Assembly (NCBI GenBank): GCA_028285145.1
Contig: JANQQC010000013.1
Span: forward strand, 1 to 64,000
DNA: 64,000 bases
Direction: 5' to 3'
From: Hyphomonadaceae bacterium
Lineage (GTDB): Bacteria; Pseudomonadota; Alphaproteobacteria; Caulobacterales; Hyphomonadaceae
Position numbers and translations under genes: made by a program. Position 1 is the first letter of the stretch. Each line of letters starts with the position of its first letter. Below, piece by piece: positions 55,236-63,720 of this stretch. A model generated the notes under the pieces. The model was not told the DNA's origin, made no database searches, and worked only from the letters and a program-made list of their open reading frames with translations.

Positions 55236-55847
55236 ATGGGGGGCTTTTTCGATCCATCCCTGTTCGCGCGGACCTATCGCGACCCTATCGCCGTGCTGGG
55301 GCTTGCGATTGATCTGTTGCCGCTGATCGCGATCTTCGGCTTTGGCTGGGGAATCGACGAATTGGTTGTTTTCTACTGGATCGAGAACGTCGTCATCGGA
55401 GCGGCTGTCTGGCTGCGCATGGCGGCAACCGGTGTCGGGGCCAGAAAACCCGGCGTGCTATTTCTGATCCCATTTTTCACGGTGCATTACGGCGTTTTCT
55501 GCGCTGTGCATGGCATTTTCATTATGAGTTTCTTCGATCCGGCCTTCAATGCGCTGCCCCTGTTTCTTGCGGCCATCATCTTCTGGGAGGGCGTCCTGTT
55601 CGCGCGCTTTCTCGGCCGGAAAGAGCATCAGACATCCGATCCGCACGTCCTTATGTTTTCGCCTTACGCCCGCATTGTCATCGTGCATCTGGCGATCTTT
55701 GCGGCAGCGTTCACTGCCGGCGCGTATGGATCACCTATCGGCGGTGCGATTGCGATCCTGCTGATGGATGTGGTCTGGGGTGTCGGTCTGAGCGTCTACC
55801 GGCGCAAATCGAGAGACAAGCTCGACCAGGAAATGGCGACTGCCTGA
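55236..55847 (+). CDS. DUF6498-like membrane protein
   Basis: A 203-residue polytopic membrane protein of about five helices. ELVVFYWIENVVIGAAVWLRM, PFFTVHYGVFCAVHGIFIM and SDPHVLMFSPYARIV are conserved-type segments; the pattern fits DUF6498. The VHYG-VHG histidines sit in membrane. Function is unknown. ATG 55236 follows TAGGGA; a TTG one codon ahead is in frame. Confidence 0.8.
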   Translation: MGGFFDPSLFARTYRDPIAVLGLAIDLLPLIAIFGFGWGIDELVVFYWIENVVIGAAVWLRMAATGVGARKPGVLFLIPFFTVHYGVFCAVHGIFIMSFFDPAFNALPLFLAAIIFWEGVLFARFLGRKEHQTSDPHVLMFSPYARIVIVHLAIFAAAFTAGAYGSPIGGAIAILLMDVVWGVGLSVYRRKSRDKLDQEMATA

Positions 55848-55907
55848 ATCAAAAGTTGACGGGGCGTCATTTTTCGGAGCAGTTGGGGCTCAGGATGAGG
55901 AGTACCC

Positions 55908-56540
55908 ATGGCGGAGTCAGCAACGCTGGACGGGCGAACAGGTAAGCGCGCAAAGTCGAAAGCGGCCAATCGTCAGGCAATTCTTGATGCGGCCCGCAGC
56001 GTATTTGCGCGGATCGGATTCGAAGCGACGACGGTGCGCGACATTATCCGTGAGACTGAACTCGCGGCTGGGACTTTCTACAATTACTTCAAGTCGAAGG
56101 AAGAAGTCTTTGAGGCGATTGCCGAGGACTCAACACGCCGGTTCCGCGATGTCCTTAAGGATGTCCGTGCGGAGGCGAAGTCCTTTGAGGATTATGTGCG
56201 CGTTGGGTACGGAGCCTACTTCCAGTTCCTGTATCAGGAGAATTGCGAGGCGATTGCTGATGGTGCGCCGCATGTCGCGCTGATCGGCGTGCGTGTCGAT
56301 ACGCCCGAAATGCAGGCCGTATTCGAGGAGATTCGATCCGATCTCGAACTGGTGATCTTGCGTGGGGAAGAGTCGCGGATCGATACCGAGTACCTGACCG
56401 CGAGCGTTGTCGGCATTGCGCGCGAGATCGGGGATCACATGCTGAAACGCCGACCGATCGACGTTGAGGGCGCGACCGAGTTTGCCACGGCGATGCTGCT
56501 CGCCGGCGTACGCGCTGTACTGGCCGAGCAGGGCGAGTAG
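55908..56540 (+). CDS. TetR/AcrR family transcriptional regulator
   Basis: A 210-residue repressor. The TetR helix-turn-helix (about 20-65) has RQAILDAARSVFARIGFEATTVRDI and AAGTFYNYFKSKEEVFEAI. The C-terminal ligand domain is unassigned. GAGGAG precedes the ATG. It heads a unit with an esterase (29 bp later) and a quinone-type oxidoreductase and may repress them in response to a hydrophobic ligand (inference). Confidence 0.92.
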   Translation: MAESATLDGRTGKRAKSKAANRQAILDAARSVFARIGFEATTVRDIIRETELAAGTFYNYFKSKEEVFEAIAEDSTRRFRDVLKDVRAEAKSFEDYVRVGYGAYFQFLYQENCEAIADGAPHVALIGVRVDTPEMQAVFEEIRSDLELVILRGEESRIDTEYLTASVVGIAREIGDHMLKRRPIDVEGATEFATAMLLAGVRAVLAEQGE

Positions 56541-56569
56541 CGCGGCGTTTTCCAGACAAGGATACTTTG

Positions 56570-57604
56570 ATGAGTTTGCAGTCTTTCATTGTGAAGACCC
56601 TTCTGAAGCTGCCGCCATCCTGGCTGGTGAAGATTTCAGGCGGGGAACCGGTCGTGATTGGCGGGCGGACGCTGGACCCGTACTTCCAGTTCGTTGCGCA
56701 TGGAGCGAAGAAGCAGCCGCCAATGTCGTCTCTGACAGCGCAGGAAGGCCGCGCGGCCTCGGCGGCGGGGCTGGAGATGTTTCAGGCTCCGCGAGAGCCC
56801 GGCGTTTCGGCGGAGAATTTCTCGATCAATGGCAGCGGTGGCCATCAGATCCCGGTTCGGCTGTACAAGCCTGAGGATCAGGACTTGGGCGCGCCGATGA
56901 TGGTGTTCTACCATTTCGGCGGCGGCGTGATTGGCGACCTTGAAACGTGCGATGCGTTCTGCACGATCATCGCTTCGACGGTGAAATGCCCCGTCCTGTC
57001 GGTCGATTACCGGCTGGCCCCTGAGCACAAGTTTCCGGCGGGTCTCAATGATTGCAAAGACGCTTACGAGTGGGCGCTGAAGAATGCCGAGAAACATGGC
57101 GCGCCGTCCGGTCAGGCCGCCATTGGAGGGGACTCGATGGGCGGCAATTTCGTCGCAATCATCTCGCAGGACATGCAGAGTGAGGACAAACCGCTCCCGT
57201 CTCTGCAGCTGATGATCTATCCGGCGGTGGATATCTCAGAGGACACGCCGTCCAAGACGACCTATGGGGAGACCTATCCGCTTTCGACCGACACGATGAA
57301 CTGGTTCATGGGGCACTATATTCCCGATGGGACGGCTAAGGATCATCCAAGGCTGTCGCCTGCGCAGACAGCGGATCTGAGCGGCCTGCCACCGGCCATC
57401 GTCATCACGGCAGGGTTTGACCCTCTGGTGGATGAGGGCGCGCAGTACGCCAAGCGCCTCAACGCCGACGGCGTGAACACGATCTACAAATGCTATGACA
57501 GCCTTGCCCATGGTTTTACCGCCTTTACGGCTGTTTCCCCGGCGGCTGATGCAGCGTGCCGCGAAATCGCGGGGATGATCGCGACGGCCTATTCCCGCCT
57601 ATGA
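56570..57604 (+). CDS. Alpha/beta hydrolase of the hormone-sensitive-lipase (HSL) family
   Basis: A 344-residue esterase. Nucleophile Ser in GGDSMGG, Asp in AGFDPLVDEG and His in LAHGFTAF form the triad; DYRLAPEHKFP is family-typical. The oxyanion motif, normally HGGGF-V-I-GD, reads HFGGGVIGD: a Phe is moved between His and the glycines. AAGGA precedes ATG 56570. The stop overlaps the next start by 4 bp. Confidence 0.9.
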   Translation: MSLQSFIVKTLLKLPPSWLVKISGGEPVVIGGRTLDPYFQFVAHGAKKQPPMSSLTAQEGRAASAAGLEMFQAPREPGVSAENFSINGSGGHQIPVRLYKPEDQDLGAPMMVFYHFGGGVIGDLETCDAFCTIIASTVKCPVLSVDYRLAPEHKFPAGLNDCKDAYEWALKNAEKHGAPSGQAAIGGDSMGGNFVAIISQDMQSEDKPLPSLQLMIYPAVDISEDTPSKTTYGETYPLSTDTMNWFMGHYIPDGTAKDHPRLSPAQTADLSGLPPAIVITAGFDPLVDEGAQYAKRLNADGVNTIYKCYDSLAHGFTAFTAVSPAADAACREIAGMIATAYSRL

Positions 57605-58581
57605 GAGCGTTTGTCTGTACCGAGCTCACCGACGATCTTTCCGGTATTGAGATCCGCGATGTACCTGTGCCAGAGCCGGGCCCGGGCGAAGTGCGTGTTC
57701 AGCTGAAGGCCACGAGCGTGAACTTCCCCGACATTCTAATCTGCCAGGGCAAGTATCAACTGAAGCTGGAGCCGCCCTTTACGCCGGGCATGGACATGGC
57801 TGGTGAGATCGACGCGCTCGGTGAAGGCGTCGAGGGTTTCGAGATTGGCGATGCAGTGGCTGGCGGTGCACGCTTTGGTGGCTTCGCTGAGTATGCGATC
57901 GCGCCAGTTGCGGGATTGCAGAAGAAACCGGAGAATATGAGCTTTGCGGAAGCCGCCGCTTACCCAGCGGCTTACCTGACGGCTTATGTCTCCCTCGTCC
58001 GGCGTGGGCGGCTGCAGGCTGGGGAAACCCTGCTGGTACATGGTGCGAGCGGTGGTGTTGGTCTGGCGGCCGTGGATGTTGGCAAGTTGCTCGGCGCGCA
58101 CGTCATTGCGACCGGGGCCAATGATGAAAAGCTCGAGCAGGTTGTTGCCTACGGGGCCGATCATGCGCTGAACGTCGAGCAGGGCTTCAAGGATCGTGTG
58201 AAGGCGCTGACCGGGGGACGCGGCGCAGATGTGATCTACGACCCGGTGGGCGGTGATGTGTTTGACGAGAGTGTCCGCTGCATCGCCTTTGATGGACGGC
58301 TTCTGGTGATCGGCTTCACCAGTGGGCGGATCGCGGACGTGCCGACGAACATGCCTTTGATCAAGGGATTCTCCGTGGTCGGCGTCAGGGCCGGTGAGTA
58401 TGGCCGTCAGTTTCCCGAGAAGGGCGCTGAGAACATCCAGCAGATCTGGGACTGGGCGCGGGAAGGTAAGACGCGCCCGCGCGTGCATGCCGAGGTGCCG
58501 CTGTCGGAGACGCTGAGTGCGCTTCGAATGCTGGAGAACCGGGAAGTGGTCGGGAAGGTGATTGTCCGTCCGGACCTTTAG
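57601..58581 (+). CDS. NADPH:quinone oxidoreductase-like MDR protein
   Basis: A 326-residue zinc-independent medium-chain reductase. SVNFPDILICQGKYQ and PFTPGMDMAGEI open the substrate domain; VHGASGGVGLAAVDVGK binds NADPH; VGGDVFDESVRCIAFDGRLLVIGF is typical. It reduces quinones or enones. An in-frame stretch to 57556 overlaps the esterase and is not used. It is the last gene of the TetR-esterase unit; the stop overlaps the convergent cytochrome gene by 4 bp. Confidence 0.93.
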   Translation: MRAFVCTELTDDLSGIEIRDVPVPEPGPGEVRVQLKATSVNFPDILICQGKYQLKLEPPFTPGMDMAGEIDALGEGVEGFEIGDAVAGGARFGGFAEYAIAPVAGLQKKPENMSFAEAAAYPAAYLTAYVSLVRRGRLQAGETLLVHGASGGVGLAAVDVGKLLGAHVIATGANDEKLEQVVAYGADHALNVEQGFKDRVKALTGGRGADVIYDPVGGDVFDESVRCIAFDGRLLVIGFTSGRIADVPTNMPLIKGFSVVGVRAGEYGRQFPEKGAENIQQIWDWAREGKTRPRVHAEVPLSETLSALRMLENREVVGKVIVRPDL

Positions 58582-59627
58582 GGCGCGGGGCGCTCCATCT
58601 CCGCGATCCAAGCGCGGATCAGTTCGACGCCTTCGTCATGCGCCAGCACGCGGCCGAGTTCCGGCATCGCGACGCCGGGCTCAGTGGAGGCCATGCGGTA
58701 GGCGAGAATCGAAGCGTCGGGCGCGCCCGGGCTGACCACGTGAATATCGTCTCCGCCGCCGCGGCCAGCCGCGGTCGGGTATTTCGAGATGCCAAGGCGC
58801 GCCGGGCTGGTCTCATACCAGTCGACCCAGTAGCCGGAATTCGACGCCGATCCGCCTGCGCGGTGGCAGTGAGCGCAGTTGATGTCGAGATACGCGCGGG
58901 CGCGCGCATCGACGGGCAGGGCGGCGTCGGCGACCGACGGCGCGGCTGGCGGGGCGTCCGGCGCGCCAGCAAGGAGGCCGCGGGCCGTCCAGTCGGCGAT
59001 CTGATTCACGCCGTGCGGGCCGACATGGTTGAGATTCCGCGCCTTGGGACCGATGGGCAGGAGGTCGCCGTCCTTCTGATGGCAGGTTTTGCACTGGTTA
59101 CGGTTCGGTACGGCGTAGGTGAAGGTGAGCGGCTCGCCCGCCGGGCTGGTGGAGGCGATGTCGATCCGGGCACCGATCGGAGCGTAGCGAGCCTCGGTCT
59201 GCGCCTCGTTCCAAACATAAGGATAGGCGACCCATCCGTCAGCCCTGCGGATCAGCAGACGGGTTTCGAGGTAGCGCTCGTCCTTCGCCGGTTCGCGCAT
59301 GTCCGGGGCGTAGGCGAATGTCTTTATCAGGACCGAACCGACCGGGAAATCGAGTACGCCGGGCTCGGCATACGAGGCTTTGGTCCCGTCCGGCACATGA
59401 ACCAGCCGATGCTTGGCGGCGTGATCGGAGAAGAGTGGATTGATAAGGTCGTAAGGAAGGACGCCAGGCACCGGCTCGCGCGCGGCGGCGTCGGCGAACA
59501 GGTTGTACTCGGCCAGGGTCGCCGCCGGTTTGTCCGCCAGGATGGCCGCTGCGTCCGGACCGGTCGGCGTGGGCGCACCGCCGCATGCCGCCAATATCAG
59601 GCAGAGCGCGGCGGCGAGCTTGGTCAT
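58578..59627 (-). CDS. SO_2930/HNE_0200-type diheme cytochrome c lipoprotein
   Basis: A 349-residue exported protein. A lipobox (LAACGG, Cys about 15) anchors it; two heme c sites are CKTCH (near 185) and CAHCH (near 253). The first half (about 40-180) is a non-heme beta domain with SDHAAKHRLVHVPDG and VGSVLIKTFAYAPD. It matches the TIGR03806 family (HNE_0200, from Hyphomonas) as I recall it. The start overlaps the beta-helix gene's stop by 4 bp, the family's known partner. Confidence 0.9.
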   Translation of the reverse strand: MTKLAAALCLILAACGGAPTPTGPDAAAILADKPAATLAEYNLFADAAAREPVPGVLPYDLINPLFSDHAAKHRLVHVPDGTKASYAEPGVLDFPVGSVLIKTFAYAPDMREPAKDERYLETRLLIRRADGWVAYPYVWNEAQTEARYAPIGARIDIASTSPAGEPLTFTYAVPNRNQCKTCHQKDGDLLPIGPKARNLNHVGPHGVNQIADWTARGLLAGAPDAPPAAPSVADAALPVDARARAYLDINCAHCHRAGGSASNSGYWVDWYETSPARLGISKYPTAAGRGGGDDIHVVSPGAPDASILAYRMASTEPGVAMPELGRVLAHDEGVELIRAWIAEMERPAP

Positions 59628-60877
59628 GAAGCGGTGTCTTGCGACAGCACGATCGGCGCAGGCTCCTCAACCGGTTCAGACTCGGGGCGGTCCATACTGG
59701 GTTGCAGCGCCGCAGGATCGAGCGGATAGCTGCCGCCGCCGAGGCTGAGGAAGCCGACGTCTTCGCCCTCGTTCACGACGAGGTTCACATCGACCTCTTT
59801 GCCGTCATATGACGTCACGCCGTCCCAGATCACTGGCGGGAGCGGTGTGCCAACGACTTCAGCGATCATGCCCATGACGCGCTCCGGCGCATCGCCGCCG
59901 CCTTCATATGTGTTGTCCCGAAGGACGATGTCGCGTGGAAGCGGAAAGTAGGACTCGTCTTCTGTCTGGCGCGTATAGGCGGCCACCGTCACATGAGCGG
60001 ACTTGTTGTCCGCGAACGTGTTCTCGAACACGTGGACATTCGAGTTCGCCATGATGGTGAGGCCCGATCCCGGAATAAGGTCGGCCACAATGCCGCCTGG
60101 CGGGGCGAAATTCTCCGTATTGTTGCTGACGATCTGATTGTTGAAGATACGGGTGGAGTTGCCGCCCATGACTGGCAGATCGGGCAGGTCAAAGACGAGA
60201 ATGCCGCCTGAATTGTTGCGGGCGATATTGTTGTAGACGTCCGCATTTGAGGAGTTCTCGATCTCGATGCCGGCAACGTTGTACTCCGCCAGCGAGTCTC
60301 GGACGATGATATTGCTGGACTGGCCGACATAGATGCCGGCGTCGGCGCAAGCGCGCACGGTGACCCGCTCCACCAGCACATGCTCGGACTCGACCGGATA
60401 GATGGCGTAGGCACCGTTTTCGGGATGCGGCCCGCGCGTCCACTCTACTGTCAAGTCGCGATACGTGATTCGGTCGGCGGCCTTTGACTTGATGCCGTCG
60501 CCCTTCGTGTCCTGCACGGCGAAGTCTGACAGGACGACATCGTCGGAGGTGACGAGCAGGCCTTCACCGGCACCGGTCTGCCCGGCGAAGTTGAGGATCG
60601 TCTTCTCCTGACCGGCACCTTTAAGGTGGACGCCGTCTACATCAAGGGAGAGGCCGTCCGTCAGGTTGAACACGCCTTCCGGCATTTCAATCGTCGCGCC
60701 GGGCTCCGCTTCGATCAGCGCTATTTGAAGCGCCGCCGCAAAATCGCCTTCAGCGGCGATCTGCACAGCGTCCGAGGCGTCGACCGTCTCGACACTCGCC
60801 GGCACCTCGCCGCTTTCTCCGCATGCCGCGAGCAGCAGCGCCGCTCCGCCGAGCATCATCGCTCTTTCGAATCCCAT
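59624..60877 (-). CDS. Parallel beta-helix lipoprotein, partner of the diheme cytochrome
   Basis: A 417-residue lipoprotein (lipobox LLAACGE, Cys19). A right-handed parallel beta-helix of about 10 coils (roughly 75-330) shows repeated N-x-I/V and G-I-x-V patterns, e.g. GIYVGQSSNIIVRDSLAEYNVAGIEIENSSNADVYN in two parts. C-terminal extension ends in a Pro/Glu-rich tail. This corresponds to the TIGR03805 family that pairs with TIGR03806. Carbohydrate lyase-like folds do not prove activity. First gene of the pair. Confidence 0.88.
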   Translation of the reverse strand: MGFERAMMLGGAALLLAACGESGEVPASVETVDASDAVQIAAEGDFAAALQIALIEAEPGATIEMPEGVFNLTDGLSLDVDGVHLKGAGQEKTILNFAGQTGAGEGLLVTSDDVVLSDFAVQDTKGDGIKSKAADRITYRDLTVEWTRGPHPENGAYAIYPVESEHVLVERVTVRACADAGIYVGQSSNIIVRDSLAEYNVAGIEIENSSNADVYNNIARNNSGGILVFDLPDLPVMGGNSTRIFNNQIVSNNTENFAPPGGIVADLIPGSGLTIMANSNVHVFENTFADNKSAHVTVAAYTRQTEDESYFPLPRDIVLRDNTYEGGGDAPERVMGMIAEVVGTPLPPVIWDGVTSYDGKEVDVNLVVNEGEDVGFLSLGGGSYPLDPAALQPSMDRPESEPVEEPAPIVLSQDTAS

Positions 60878-60939
60878 TGTGACCTCCCATCTTTTTATGA
60901 AGGAGTGTCACCGAAGGCCTTTAACGGCGCAAGAGCGCG

Positions 60940-61062
60940 TTAGTTCAGCGTTGCGCGAAGATTGGCCGCGGTCTCTGCGGCGTAATAGGCGTTCACCTGA
61001 CCCGCAGGCTTGCCGCGCTCATTGAATGTGGGCGGCGGAATCGCCCGTAAGTGTTCAGGAAA
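60940..61062 (-). pseudogene. 3' remnant of a lost gene (40 codons)
   Basis: Between the beta-helix gene and the SDR, the minus strand has an open stretch of 40 codons that ends with TAA at 60940-60942 and is blocked upstream by TGA at 61063-61065. It has no start codon of its own. The translation reads like an authentic C-terminus (IPPPTFNERGKPAGQ then VNAYYAAETAANLRATLN). The parent protein is not recognised. It lies 11 bp after the SDR stop. Confidence 0.4.
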
Positions 61063-61073
61063 TCAAGGCCAAG

Positions 61074-61979
61074 TTAGACGGTGCGCTTGGCTTTGTCTTT
61101 TTCGTTGGTGGCCATGATCGCCTGCTTGGCGGCTTCCCATTGCTCATCGCCCCAATTGGTTAGCATCGAGAAGTTTCCGCCGGAGGCGTTGTACATCGCT
61201 CCGTCGATGGCGATGGTCTGACCGTTCACATATTCCGCGCCCGGTGCGAGCAGGAAAGCGGCAAGGTTCACCAACTCATGCATCTCGCCGACACGGCCCA
61301 TCGGGTTGCCGCCGCCGGAATCCATGCGTTGCGCGCCGTCAGCATCCGGTGCCAGCCGCTTCGACATACCCTCAGTTGGGAACGGCCCGGGCGCAATGGA
61401 GTTGAAGCGCAAACCGTAGCGCGCCCATTCGACAGCGAGCGACTGCATCATAACGTTCACGCCGGCCTTCGACATCGCCGACGGGACAACAAACGGGCCG
61501 CCATTCCAGATCCACGTTGTTAGGATCGAAACGACCGAACCCTTGGTCTTTCCCTGAATCCAGCGCGTGCCGATATCGTGCGTCATGTAGAACGTGCCAC
61601 GGAACACGATGTTGGCGATGGCGTCGAAACCTCGGACGGATAGATCCTCTGTACGGGAGATGAAGTTGCCGGCGGCGTTGTTGACCAGGCCTGTCAGCGC
61701 ACCATGCTTGCTCCAGATTTCGTCATTCATGTCGGAGATGGCTTCGGCGACACGGATGTCACAGGCATGCGGAACGACTTTGCCGCCATGCTTCTCCATG
61801 AGTTCAGCTGCGGTCTCTTCGCACACACCACCGCGCCGGCCACAAATGTGAACTTCCGCACCGAGCTTGAGAAAGCCTTCCGCCATTTCCTTACCAAGAC
61901 CTGTTCCACCGCCCGTAACGAGGATGCGCTCATCCTTCATCAGGCCGTCCCGGAACATCAGTTGTGAAACATCCATCAT
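61074..61979 (-). CDS. SDR oxidoreductase, 2,4-dienoyl-CoA reductase-like
   Basis: A 301-residue short-chain dehydrogenase. TGGGTGLG cofactor motif near residues 21-28, NNAAGNF, and the catalytic region PSAMSKAGV in which the usual Tyr of YxxxK is Ser while Lys is kept, as in mitochondrial-type 2,4-dienoyl-CoA reductases. It likely acts on unsaturated fatty acyl-CoAs. Start ATG 61979 (a second ATG follows at 61976) behind GGGAG. An open frame to 62093 crosses the divergent DUF2147 start and is shadow. Confidence 0.9.
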   Translation of the reverse strand: MMDVSQLMFRDGLMKDERILVTGGGTGLGKEMAEGFLKLGAEVHICGRRGGVCEETAAELMEKHGGKVVPHACDIRVAEAISDMNDEIWSKHGALTGLVNNAAGNFISRTEDLSVRGFDAIANIVFRGTFYMTHDIGTRWIQGKTKGSVVSILTTWIWNGGPFVVPSAMSKAGVNVMMQSLAVEWARYGLRFNSIAPGPFPTEGMSKRLAPDADGAQRMDSGGGNPMGRVGEMHELVNLAAFLLAPGAEYVNGQTIAIDGAMYNASGGNFSMLTNWGDEQWEAAKQAIMATNEKDKAKRTV

Positions 61980-62037
61980 TCGTCTCCCATTCATGTTAGC
62001 TGGTATGACATATGCCGATGATGTGAGGAGACACGCA

Positions 62038-62496
62038 ATGAAACGTTTTACTGGGCTGGCACTTGGCGGAGTGGTTTTGACCGGTGCAGCCATGGCTGAC
62101 CCGCATGATGTTTACGGCGTGTGGCTGACCGAAGCGACGACTGCGAAGGTCGAAATCAGCGATTGTGGTGATGGTACACCGTGTGGGGATGTTGTCTGGC
62201 TCGATCCAGATGCTTTGGAGCCGGGGTTGACTCCGGCGACTGCCGTTGACCGAAACAATTCCGACCCTGACTTGCGTGGCCAGCCGGTGATTGGCCTAAC
62301 CATGCTGGCGGACTTCGAGAAGAAGCGGAGAGACTGGCGTGGCGGCACGATCTACGATCCCGAGAGTGGGAAGACCTACGGCTCACGCATCAAGCGGCTG
62401 GAAAACGGAGACCTTCAGGTGAAGGGTTGTATCGGACCGATCTGCCAGACGCAGGTCTGGACGCCCGCCGATCTCATCGTCGAAACGGCAGGGTAG
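62038..62496 (+). CDS. DUF2147 family exported protein
   Basis: A 152-residue periplasmic protein. Signal peptide cleaved near AMA-D (residue 20). The DUF2147 fold shows VYGVWLTEATTAKVEISDCG, GTIYDPESGKTY and LQVKGCIG-type strands, with four Cys that may pair. Function is unknown; fatty-acid-binding-like beta-barrel. GAGGAG precedes the ATG. Its end overlaps the convergent membrane-protein gene by 23 bp. Confidence 0.88.
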   Translation: MKRFTGLALGGVVLTGAAMADPHDVYGVWLTEATTAKVEISDCGDGTPCGDVVWLDPDALEPGLTPATAVDRNNSDPDLRGQPVIGLTMLADFEKKRRDWRGGTIYDPESGKTYGSRIKRLENGDLQVKGCIGPICQTQVWTPADLIVETAG

Positions 62497-62860
62497 CCAG
62501 CCGCCACAGAACCCAGATGGGCAGGACGAGCGTGGCTCCAGCCAGCGCCGGCTTCCAGAAATTGCGCACGGTCCATCCGGCGGCCTCGATGGCTGAACGC
62601 GCGGCGTTGTAGATCGCCGAGCCGACATTTACATCGGTGCCGGCCGGATCGAACTCGGCTGCCATTACGAAGAACCCAACAACCACGCAGATGACGGCGA
62701 GTTTTATCGCGCCCCAGATTGAAATTCCGAACAGCCGGATGAGGACTGGGCGCGGCGGCGGCTTCTCCTTGCTGAACGGCCAAAGGCGACGTGGTTTGCG
62801 CGCGGGCGCTTCGTCCGGCTCGACGACGTCTACAACTGGGTCTTCTGCATTGTCGCTCAT
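62474..62860 (-). CDS. DUF6460-like membrane protein
   Basis: A 128-residue membrane protein. An acidic/basic N-terminal tail (about 1-45) is followed by helix IWGAIKLAVICVVVGFFVMAA, an amphipathic section, and helix WKPALAGATLVLPIWVLWRLA. The spacing of AIKL-VVG and VLPIW resembles DUF6460, but I am not sure of it. The gene lies 23 bp after the mscS gene on the same strand. Confidence 0.65.
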   Translation of the reverse strand: MSDNAEDPVVDVVEPDEAPARKPRRLWPFSKEKPPPRPVLIRLFGISIWGAIKLAVICVVVGFFVMAAEFDPAGTDVNVGSAIYNAARSAIEAAGWTVRNFWKPALAGATLVLPIWVLWRLATLPFRR

Positions 62861-62883
62861 TGTCGGCGACTATAGCGCGATGA

Positions 62884-63720
62884 TCAGTCGTTGGCGGCTG
62901 TTTTCTGAATCTCGACCTGATGCGGATAGGGGATCGAGATGCCTTCGCGATCAAAGGCTGTTTTCACGGTCTTGGTGATGTGGAATTTTACATCCCAGTA
63001 GTCTTCGGATCGCACCCAGCTACGGGATGCGATATCGACCGAGCTGTCTCCCAGATTGACCACTTTGACGAAGGGTTCGGGGTCTTTCAGGATACGGTCA
63101 TCGGTGGCGATGACGCGTTTGATGATGTCGATGGCCTTGTCCATGTCGTCGTCATAGTCGATACCGAAAGTCACATCGACGCGCCGGCGGTCATACCCGG
63201 AATAGTTGGAAATCACGCCATCAATGGCCTGGCTGTTGGGTACCATGACTTTCACATTGTCCGGCGTCGCCATGACTGTCTGGAAGAGATTGATGTCCTT
63301 GATCGTGCCGGACTCACCGGCGATCTCCACGAAGTCACCAAGCTTGTAGGGCCTGAAGATCATGATCATGACGCCCGAGGCGATATTCCCCAGTGCGCCT
63401 TGCATGGACAGGCCGATGGCGAGCGTCAGCGCGCCAAGCACGGCCGCAAAGCTGGTCGCCGGAACACCGAACACCTGAAGGACCGTGATGAAGACTGCGG
63501 CCGTCATCGCCCAACGGACAATGGACCCGAAAAAGTTGCCGAGCGTGTCGTCGATGTCCTCGCGTTTCAGGGCCTGCGTGCGGACGAGGTTGCCCAGCCA
63601 TGATGCGACCCGGAGGCCGACGATGAGAACGATAAGTGCACCGACGGCCTTGGCTCCAAAGCTGAGAATAGACGGGCCATAGGTTTCCCAAAGCGCTTCG
63701 GCGTTGAAGGTGTCATTCAT
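62884..63720 (-). CDS. Small-conductance mechanosensitive channel (MscS family)
   Basis: A 278-residue channel that opens under membrane tension on osmotic downshock. Three helices near 20-38, 62-85 and 92-120; the pore helix is GLSMQGALGNIASGVMIMIFRPY. The beta domain is YKLGDFVEIAGESGTIKDI, and the C-terminal alpha/beta domain ends FDREGISIPYPHQVEI. The length is that of E. coli MscS (286). The start overlaps the preceding MscS copy's 3' end by 8 bp. Confidence 0.93.
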   Translation of the reverse strand: MNDTFNAEALWETYGPSILSFGAKAVGALIVLIVGLRVASWLGNLVRTQALKREDIDDTLGNFFGSIVRWAMTAAVFITVLQVFGVPATSFAAVLGALTLAIGLSMQGALGNIASGVMIMIFRPYKLGDFVEIAGESGTIKDINLFQTVMATPDNVKVMVPNSQAIDGVISNYSGYDRRRVDVTFGIDYDDDMDKAIDIIKRVIATDDRILKDPEPFVKVVNLGDSSVDIASRSWVRSEDYWDVKFHITKTVKTAFDREGISIPYPHQVEIQKTAAND

